From the NCBI GenBank assembly GCA_023634235.1, contig JAMKCF010000002.1, positions 188,501-252,500 on the forward strand: a stretch of DNA of 64,000 nt, given 5' to 3'. Shown in pieces: positions 57,201-64,000 of this stretch (position 1 is the stretch's first letter; the number at the start of each line of letters is the position of its first letter). A program made the position numbers and the translations under genes. This DNA comes from Pisaster brevispinus (taxonomy: Eukaryota; Echinodermata; Asteroidea; Forcipulatida; Asteriidae). The notes beneath the pieces are model-generated. The model did not search any database. It saw only the letters and a list, made by a program, of their open reading frames with translations, and was not told the DNA's origin.

Positions 57201-60200
57201 TTACATTGACCTTAGCCATGGGGGGGGGGGTATGAGGAGGCTGAAGCTGTATCAAATACTAGTCTGGAATACCAAATGCATATTACTACATGATTAAACT
57301 GTAAATCTCCCTTGAATGTTGTTGCTACATGTACCTGTAGGACTAGGTGTGTTTTTCCTGGAGAGGGAAGAGGACACTGCCACTAACTAAAGCTTGGGGT
57401 GTACCATCCCCTCAATAGATACCATAGAATGCTTGGCAGTGGAACTCACAAAGGTCATTCTAAGGTCCAGATAATATTGCATCCAATACCAGGGCATTAT
57501 GAATTGGGCCAATCAAATCATCTTGGCACCACGGGATACTGTAATGGTTAAAACATACTTTATATTTATATGATTGCAATTACCGCACAAGTACATGTAG
57601 TAATTTACTGTGCGGCAATCGGATTACGCAGTTTTATGACACTACTGTATACTTACTTAATAATACCACAGAGGGACCATTTATGAAGTCTTCATAGTTT
57701 GGGGACACTACATAACTGTCTCCATAATTCCTTGTGTTTCCTTTTGAAGATAGAATTGTTTTTTATGAAGATGACTTTCATGTTTGCACAGTCATCTCTT
57801 AGCATGCTCAATATAGTATGAGGAAAGAAAAGAAGTAAGGGTTAGGGTTATGATAAGGGTTTTAACTGGGGTTAGGGTTAGGGTGGAAGTGTTTTTAGTT
57901 TGGGTTAGGGAAGGGTTTTTAGTTAGGGGTGGGGTTTTTAGTTAAGGTGAGTGTTTTTAATTAGGATTATGGTATAGGTCAAAGGTTGGGGTTGGGGTTG
58001 GGTTTAAGGTTCAGGTGTTGTTGTTAGGTTGTAGTGAAGTTTAGGGTTAGGTTTAAGGTTAGGGCTAGGGTTAGAGCTCATAATGCTTTCCCAAGGTCCC
58101 ATTCTTGGTAATTATTAAAAACTTGTCACTGCATTGGAGACAAATTTAAAACACTATCCAGAGAAGAAGTTAACTTTCCCCATACTCAGTTATCGCATTC
58201 ATTAATCTAAAAAATCCTTTCTTAGATCATCAGTGTTTAAGATCCATTGAATCGTTAACATGCCAAGCGAAATGTCTAAATGCATGAAATGTGCACACAC
58301 AAGCCTATCTATAAATGTGATTCACTCGCTATGCAAATCCCCGCTCATGGTTCAGCAAGCTCATTTTACATCGTGTGTATGGTTCGTACAAGGACTTCAT
58401 GATTCTCAGCCATATTTGTACTCTGTTAATCATTGATTTTGTTCTTGTAAAATCTTGAGACTCCAAAGGAGGGGGGGGGGATGTTCTTTAGTAGGTATTC
58501 CCGGCATAAAATACTGAGACCAGGTCAATGTATTTCAGTAGTGTTGAAGCATTTTTTCCCTTTCTCTTGTAGACCAGGTTTCTTGAGAGAGCTCATTTGG
58601 GATGAGGAGATGATCCTGTTTAAAGGTTACCATGGTTATGGATAGCGCATTTGATAATTCCCTGTACAAATGTCAGAGGCTTTGTGCGTATTTGAGTTCA
58701 CGCCGTGATAAGACACACATTGGATCTATTGATCCAACACACATCTCTGCATGGTACATTCTATGCACATACAAGGACATCTAGAGACATTGCATGGCTT
58801 AGGTTTATGTCTGATTTTTATTCCGCCAAATCTGCTATCTTTACCAACAAAGTCTGACGAAGAGGTTGATGACGTCTTCACAGGTTCCTTCAAGATTGAA
58901 TGTGATTTGTTTTTTGAGAAGTATTGATTGCAGAACCCCCTTACTAGATTAAAGTACCTGCGTCCCATTACATTCGAACGTTAGGCGGCCTACAGTACCT
59001 TGCTACTTTCAGAAACCACCCCGCTCTTCTTTTGCTAATATCACCACCTCACATCAAAGATTTGCCTGGGAGGAAACACTAGCCAAAAACTGTTCATTTT
59101 GTTTCATTTACATACGTGAGCTTTTTCATTGACCTCTGATTCAGAACTCACATTTTGGCTGTGTCGATGGAATCATTGCGTATTTGTGTGAGCACTGCAT
59201 TCTTGTCAATTTACAGCGGGTGTAAATTTTGCTTCAATCATTGATTTAAGTTTTTACTAGGTTGGTGAGTTTGTCAGCCAGAGGAAACACTTAGCTGTAT
59301 CATTCAATAGGATGCCAAAGCATTGATATCCATTTTCCAACAATGGCACACGTACATTATATTATTGTTGGCCAGAAGTTGCATGGAGGTTGCACATTTC
59401 AAGGCCTCATTGAACAATTGGTCTTAGTGGCACATCAAAAATTCCTGTCTGAAACTCCCAGTGTTTGACAGACTGACATGACTTCCCAGTGTTTGATAGA
59501 CTAACAGGACTTCCCAGTGCTTGACAGAATGACAGGACTTCCCAGTGTTTGGCAGAATGGCAGGACTTCCCAGTGTTTGACAGACTAGTAGGACTTTCCA
59601 GTGTTTGGCAGACTGGCAGGACTTCCCAGTGTTTGAGAGTAGGACTTCCTAGTGTTTGACAGACTAGCAGGACTTCCCAGTGTTTTACAGACTAGTAGGA
59701 CTTCCCAGTGTTTGACAGACTAGTAGGACTTCCCAGTGGTTGACAGACTAGGACTTCTCAGTGTTTGACAGACTGGCAGGACTTCCCAGTGTTTGACAGA
59801 TAGGACTTCCCAGTGTTTGACAGACTAGTAGGACTTCTCAGTGTTTGACAGACTGGCAGGACTTCCCAGTGTTTGACAGATTTGGCCAGTGGACATAATT
59901 TAGATGATCTGGAGTGCTCACAATATACTGTTCACAAACCCCAACCACTTAATTCCCAACTATTGAAAATTGTGTTCTTGTTTTTTTGTTTTTTTGACAG
60001 ATATCCGATCCAAGTGGAGGCCAACTAATGCAAAACCATGACCCCTCTGAGGTGACAAATGACCAAACAGAAAGCAATATTGAAGAGATCAGGCTACAAG
60101 CCATGTCAGAATCACTAACGATCGAAGAAGAAGACATTTATGATGATGTCATCCCTAGCAACCCACCAGTAGAAAGCCCTCAATTAAACTACTCAAACAA

Positions 60201-63200
60201 CAGGTCAGAGGTCAAGGAAGAGGATATTTACGACGATGTCATTCCAGCCAATATGGCTTCTGTGGGCGTGCTCCGACCACTTACCAATGGCGATGAAAAG
60301 CTTCCAGCCAAACCCAAAGCTAGTGTTGACACAAACGGTCAAACAAAGGTGAAGAAGAACCGCCCGACAAACCTGGACATGCCGGCACAGTATGTAGAAA
60401 CAAAAGGCACAGCCGTCAAAGTTGCAGCAATCATAGAAAAACTCTCAAACCAGCAACCGGGATCTCTGTTATCATACGCTAGTGACAATAAAGTGAAACC
60501 TGAAAGACCTAAGCACGCATCATCGCCAATACCGAAGCATGATGGGAGTTCCAGTGCGGAGCAAACAATCTATGAGGTCGATTCTCCACAATGGAAGGGA
60601 AAATACCAAGACCAACATGGAGGTGAGGATCTCAAAGATGCTGGGTGGCATGACAATGAGATCTATCAAGGTAGGGTGTTTGTGGTACAAGTACATGTTC
60701 AAACCTCTCGGCGGCGTCAAGGAGAGTGCTTCATCTTCGTCTTACATATACATCCATCTTCTCTCTGTCATGTCTCCGGTCTCTGTATGTATAAACTGTA
60801 CAACATTCTATGTGAACTCTTTGGTACCATACCATATCTTGGTTTCTTGCTCCAGCTTATTTGCCTCTGTTTGCTGTTTTCGTGCCCAGTGCAGTTCAAA
60901 GCCACTTACTATTTTCTAAATAGCTGAAAAATGGAGCTAGAGCCAAGGCTTAGACAAGGCTTTTTTATTTGTACATGAAAGCAATGCTTTGTGTAATGTA
61001 CAATGTAGATCATTGTGGTAGAGGTTTCAAACTAACTTGTGCTTGACTGAAAGGGTGTGGTTTTTCCCGTATGATGTGGTTTATATTTAGGTTGCCAATT
61101 TCTACAGATACAGGAAGGTTTTCGAGTCAAAATACTATCATGGAAGGAAGGACTCCTTGGACCCATAAATTTTGGCAAAAAGTTACTTTGAGTCTAAATT
61201 TGCAGCTAATTTATAAAAATATGGTATCTAAGCATTTGCCTAATGGCTTGGGTACAGTACATGCTTGAAGTAAAGCATCTTTGTACATGTCCATTATTCC
61301 TATACTCATTACTGGCTAATTAGAGAGGTTTTGCAAGTCTACGGATACATACAGATATGGATACCTCACACTTTGTGTGTTCGCATGACGCGTAACCGTT
61401 GTGTCCATGTTTTGCAAGGACCTTAACGGATATTGGAGTTCATACATGTACGTCAAAAAATAGATACTGTTTTGCAGATTTTAGGTGTGTTTTTACTTTT
61501 AATGGTGTTGTAGATAGAAACAAGTCAGTCATTTGTGAGCAAAAAAAATAAAAAAATAAAAATGCAGTGTAAACAGGGTCTCTAATTTGACATGCTTGTT
61601 GGAAACTTTCTTTACATGTGTTAAAAGTTAGGCCTTTACCCATTCCATGTGGGTCCAAAAAAGACTATTCAATCAAATTCTTAACCTAAGTCAACATGTA
61701 CATGTATGCATACTTTGGCCTAGGCCTGGCAAATAACCATGATTAAAACAAAATAAAAGTAGCACATATCCAACCTGAATGGATACAGTTATCGTTATCT
61801 TTATCTGTATTCATACGCTTGCGAAACCTCTCTAGTGTCTTGCACATTAAAGATTCGCCTTAGTTTATGTTAAAACTTACGGCACTTTACAATATTATTA
61901 TTCTTGTTCATCAGGCATACTTAGACCATTCCTCTAAGCTTTTCTATCTCCTTGGGGAGCATGCAACCCTAAGCTGCTCAAATTAGCGCTTAGGGATTAA
62001 TCCAATACAATACTGTTTCATCCCTCTCAGTTTTCCATATATACACCTGGGTTGAGGGGAGCAATTATGGTTAAGAGCCTTGCTCAAGAACACAAATGTC
62101 ATGACAGGGAATTGAACCCACACTCCAATGATTCAGCCATCTAAACTTGAGTCCCATGCAGTAGACAGCTCTGCTATGACAAAACATGATCTGTACATAC
62201 ATCATTCTGTACATGTACATGTAGAGAGCTGCTTAAAGGCCGGTTTTGTGCTTACTCTGAGATTTATTTTTTATAATGCTGCTAATCGTAAACGCTGGAA
62301 AAATTATGCTAACCTTCCGGCACTTACTGTAGGCAAGTGAATGACTCACTTGTCTCTGTTATTACTATTTTTTTGCCCCTGTTGAGGCATTATTATCTTT
62401 ACTAGGGAACTGAGATTATTGAAGGAATTTTTTGATGAATTTCAAAACCTGACATACTTTTCCAGAAATTATTTGCGGAATTGACAGAAATCATCAATAA
62501 TGTGGAATTTTTTAGGGTGATGAGTCTGCCGCTGGGCTGTGTATTTAATATCTCTCCATCAATAAAGAGACACTTTTTCTTGTTACTTCACCTTCGCAAA
62601 GCAAACATTTTTTCAGTCGTTCAAAATTGATGGGACCTCACAGGTATTGGTTGGATTAATTCCCAGACTGTGTTGACATTACTCCTGCGCCACTGTGACC
62701 TTCCAGCTTGCATAAGAGGTGTTGCTGGCTCTGACGATGTTAATGCTGATGCCTCTCAGAGTGCGTCTGGCGGGGGTGTCAAAGCTGTAGCACTTGTAAC
62801 TTTCTTAGCCGTGTGCTGCAGTACTGGATTATCAAGTGGCAGGTCACTACCCAAAACCTGCCTCAAAAATTTGTGTTTTGTCTTTGTTTGCTTTTAATGT
62901 CACATCGTGTTGTCACATCGTGTTGTCACAAAGGTTGGTGTTAAATGTGGCCAAGTCATGACTGTAAAGCTTCAGTTTGTGATGTTGTGTGTGTGGGGGG
63001 GGGGGGGAGGGGGGAGGGGGAAGGATGATGTTAAATGTGGCCAAGTCATGACTGTAAAGCTTTAGTTTGTGATGTTGTGTGTGGGGGGGGAGGGGGGAGG
63101 GGGAGGGGGGGGAGGGGGAAGGATGATGTTAAATGTGGCCCAGTCATGACTGTAAAGCTTCAGTTTGTGATGTTGTGTGTGTGGGGGGGGGAGGGGGGAG

Positions 63201-64000
63201 GGGGAAGGATGATGTTAAATGTGGCCAAGTCATGACTGTAAAGCTTCAGTTTGTGATGTTGTGTGTGTGGGGGGGGGGAGGGGGGGGAAGGATGATGTTA
63301 AATGTGGCCAAGTCATGACTGTAAAGCTTTAGTTTGTGATGTGTGTGGGGGGGGGAGGGGGGAGGGGGAGGGGGGAGGGGAAAGGATGATGTTAAATGTG
63401 GCCCAGTCATGACTGTAAAGCTTCAGTTTATGATGTTGTGTGTGTGGGGGGGAGGGGGGGGAGGAGGATGTTAAATATGGCCAAGTCATGACTGTAAAGC
63501 TTCAGTTTTTGGAACCACTCGATTGTTTTAATCCTGTATAAATGTATATTCAATAACACTAGTCTATGAAAGTTCCATTTCAAAAGGTCATGTTAAAAAA
63601 ACCGCAGGAAGAAAGGTTTCTCAAATTGAATTTTTTGTATTCCTTTTTCCAAAACCACATTCCTTAGAATACAAAGTCCCATCCTTAAGTCGCACCATAT
63701 TAAGGTGATCCCTCTGCTTCCGCTCCCCAGGCTGTATCGTAAACTTGGGTGTAATCCCTGGCAATACGGCAGTTACAGGTTGAAGGGCTTCTGACTGGCG
63801 TATTCTCCGTTACCTCTGTGAAGTATCAGGCCTGTAGGTTTCATAATGGTTGTAGGGTGGTGGGGGGGGGGGAAGACCCAGTTCTTCTACCCACAGTGTC
63901 TTTGCCTCACACAGGTCATTTGATTAACTGTTTCCATTTCGTAACGTATGCCCCAGGCTATAACAGCGAGGGAGTTGGCCAGTCACCGAGCCATCATGTG
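45188..64000 (+). CDS. Tyrosine-motif-rich signalling/scaffold protein, 5' part of gene (runs off window)
   Basis: Joining 45188-45244, 60001-60670 and 63957-64000 gives a continuous 257-residue N-terminus, with phase 0 at the first junction and phase 1 at the second. It is hydrophilic and disordered-looking, with no transmembrane segment or folded domain visible. Tyrosines sit in SH2-docking-like contexts: VYGSV (Y9), EEEDIYDDVIP (Y66), KEEDIYDDVIP (Y96), QYVET (Y150), IYEVD (Y210), IYQGY (Y241). Proline/lysine-rich stretches (KPERPKHASSPIPK) could bind SH3 domains. YDDV motifs are known SH2 sites in adaptors such as FYB/ADAP, and similar tails precede RhoGEF or adaptor domains, but the family cannot be named because the window ends first. 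The start was chosen as the first ATG of an exon with a matching donor. Confidence 0.75.
45245..49895 (+). other. Intron 1 of the second gene, left part
   Basis: Non-coding. It contains a short telomere-like run (CCCTAACCCTAACC near 46001-46015) and a tRNA-like fragment with GGCTCGAATCCCTC near 49280. No nested gene recognised. Confidence 0.5.
49896..50285 (+). mobile_element. CAGGGCT-ended short inverted-repeat element, fullest copy
   Basis: 390 bp from CAGGGCTCAGTCG to CATTTGAGCCCTG. The terminal GGGCTC/GAGCCC are inverted. The interior has AACACTGGACCGCAGGC and CAAGCCCCCTAGTCTTGTGG. Confidence 0.65.
50286..52732. other. Intron 1 of the second gene, middle part
   Basis: An AGGCCTG-family fragment at 51849-51960. 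GC-richer patches at 51010-51280 and 52230-52430 without supported coding potential might be regulatory. Nothing else recognised. Confidence 0.4.
52733..53045 (+). repeat. Dispersed ~300-bp repeat, copy 3
   Basis: GCAGCTGTTGATAATGCACA at the left, GAATGTGGTTTTAGAGAGAG in the middle, CCAAAGGTATACTTTGCCTT at the right. It ends within about five bases of the 66-bp minisatellite. Confidence 0.65.
53050..55180 (+). repeat. 66/67-bp minisatellite, 32 copies, with 11-unit higher-order repeat
   Basis: Unit landmarks are TGTACCATTGGAGCATGC, TTATTGTGCACAACTATACC and GGGCTGGTGCATGGTTCCCA. Twenty-three units start TTGTACTG (one of them TTATACTG; 66 bp) and nine start TTCAGACTG (67 bp). Copies are nearly identical apart from a few marker variants. 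Units 4-12 and 15-23 carry the same order of variants, a 728-bp higher-order period. The unit lacks stops in several frames, so it yields long false ORFs (up to 513 codons). It lies wholly inside an intron. Confidence 0.97.
55181..56049. other. Intron 1 of the second gene, between two arrays
   Basis: Non-coding. A GC-richer patch at 55510-55660 stands out from its AT-rich surroundings. The last 30 bases resemble the AGGCCTG-family interior (GGCACCAAGGCACC). Confidence 0.4.
56050..56560 (+). repeat. 59-bp tandem array, 9 copies
   Basis: Unit: GGGGCATGGAGGCAATTGCC, TCTGTTGCCCCCCATGAAG, TATTGGGCTTGCATTGGTCA. Units vary slightly in length (57-60 bp). The core GGCAATTGCCTCTGTTGCC is shared with the AGGCCTG-family, so the array probably arose by amplifying part of one copy. 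Confidence 0.92.
56561..57836. other. Intron 1, non-coding
   Basis: One more diverged repeat unit near 56630-56680, a poly-C run at 56711 and a poly-G run near 57221. No gene. Confidence 0.4.
57837..58080 (+). repeat. Degenerate interstitial telomere-like repeat (TTAGGG-type)
   Basis: About 240 bp built from GGTTAGGGTTAGGG, GTTTTTAGTTAGGG and GGGGTTGGGGTTGGG variants. TTAGGG is the usual animal telomere unit. This one is heavily decayed. Confidence 0.75.
58081..59455. other. Intron 1, right part
   Basis: Non-coding. Only chance-like ORFs (for example 80 codons on the minus strand at 58726-58968) and a poly-G run near 58471. Confidence 0.4.
59457..59885 (+). repeat. ~28-bp minisatellite, 16 copies
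   Basis: Unit GACTTCCCAGTGTTTGACAG followed by ACTAGTAG. Units vary between 20 and 29 bp. It ends about 115 bp before the acceptor of the 60001 exon. Confidence 0.92.
60001..60670 (+). CDS. Second gene, main N-terminal exon
   Basis: Acceptor TTTTTTTGACAG ends at 60000. 670 nt stay open from ISDPSGGQL to DNEIYQ plus one base of the next codon, then donor GTAGGG. Two paralogous blocks encode EEEDIYDDVIPSN and KEEDIYDDVIPAN using different synonymous codons, which shows selection on the protein. An in-frame ATG at 60028 could serve as an alternative start. The open frame past 60670 is intron read-through. Confidence 0.9.
60671..62934 (+). other. Intron 2 of the second gene, left part
   Basis: Contains a reverse tRNA-Leu-type SINE fragment (about 61990-62170; reverse complement shows GACTCAAGTTTAGATGGC and GGGTTCAATTCCC). 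An open region at 62670-62880 is unrecognised on either strand. Confidence 0.45.
62935..63505 (+). repeat. ~90-bp G-rich minisatellite, 7 copies
   Basis: Each unit has a stable part (GTTAAATGTGGCCAAGTCAT, GACTGTAAAGCTTCAGTTTG, TGATGTTGTGTGTG) followed by a G run of 10-40 bases broken by single A's. The G-runs vary in length and could form G-quadruplexes on the coding strand. Confidence 0.92.
63515..63675 (-). repeat. Dispersed ~300-bp repeat, reverse fragment
   Basis: Reverse complement matches the copies at 10200 and 52733: GGAATGTGGTTTT near its start, and ATACAGGATTAAAACAATCG, GTGGTTCCAAAAAC near its end. Confidence 0.55.
63700..63835 (+). repeat. Fragments of the second SINE family and the AGGCCTG family
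   Basis: GGCTGTATCGTAAACTTGGG and GGTTGAAGGGCTTCTGACTG match 29010-29080. These are followed by GAAGTATCAGGCCTG. Confidence 0.5.
63957..64000 (+). CDS. Second gene, third exon (partial, cut by window end)
   Basis: Acceptor GTATGCCCCAG at 63956, then GC completes the split Gly, followed by YNSEGVGQSPSHHV. The phase matches the 60670 donor exactly. The exon continues beyond the window. Confidence 0.78.

Noticed and set aside
59457..59885. CRISPR array
   Set aside because: Units are directly adjacent with no unique spacers, and the genome is eukaryotic.
60671..60927. Continuation of the reading frame beyond 60670
   Set aside because: The GTAGGG donor with matching phase to 63957, and the change to hydrophobic low-quality sequence (HVSGLCMYKLYNILCELF), indicate intron read-through.

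Overview
The window is animal nuclear DNA: AT-rich, spliced protein genes with GT-AG introns, long non-coding stretches, many microsatellites and minisatellites, and dense interspersed repeats (tRNA-derived SINEs, LINE 3' tails, short inverted-repeat DNA elements). The coding evidence fits a bilaterian, and the repeat style (TACATGTA and GTAGGCCTAC words, poly-G runs, tRNA-SINE fragments) suggests a marine deuterostome invertebrate, most likely an echinoderm. That taxonomic call is inference. There are no bacterial operons, CRISPR arrays, rRNA genes or intact viral genomes.

Left part (about 3.1-11.9 kb, minus strand): a complete gene for the beta subunit of F-actin-capping protein (CAPZB). 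It is rebuilt here as nine coding exons whose splice sites and codon phases all agree, giving a 272-residue protein. The first coding exon holds only the ATG. The presumed promoter just upstream carries YY1-, ETS- and CRE-like sites. Downstream of its stop (0.3-2.0 kb) are two weak candidate exons of an unidentified minus-strand gene.

Middle part (about 11.9-44.9 kb): no gene that can be supported. It holds a 1.28-kb inverted-repeat element with an exact 5-bp target duplication, a 190-bp fold-back, copies of several short inverted-repeat families, tRNA-derived SINEs, two LINE 3' ends, palindromes and microsatellites. A few GC-richer islands could be regulatory.

Right part (about 45.2 kb to the window end, plus strand): the 5' part of a second gene, running off the window. 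Three exons join in frame (45188-45244, 60001-60670, 63957-64000). They encode a low-complexity, acidic, tyrosine-motif-rich N-terminus with two near-identical DIYDDVIP motifs, typical of SH2-docking scaffolds or of the N-terminal tails of signalling proteins. The family is not identified. Its 14.8-kb intron holds a 32-copy 66/67-bp minisatellite with an 11-unit higher-order repeat, a 59-bp array, degenerate telomere-like repeats and a 28-bp array close to the second exon. The next intron holds a G-rich 7-copy array.

The two genes are divergent and separated by about 33 kb. Both plausibly relate to the cytoskeleton or signalling, but nothing in the sequence shows that they act together. No clearly new biological system was found. 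The most unusual structure is the higher-order minisatellite.
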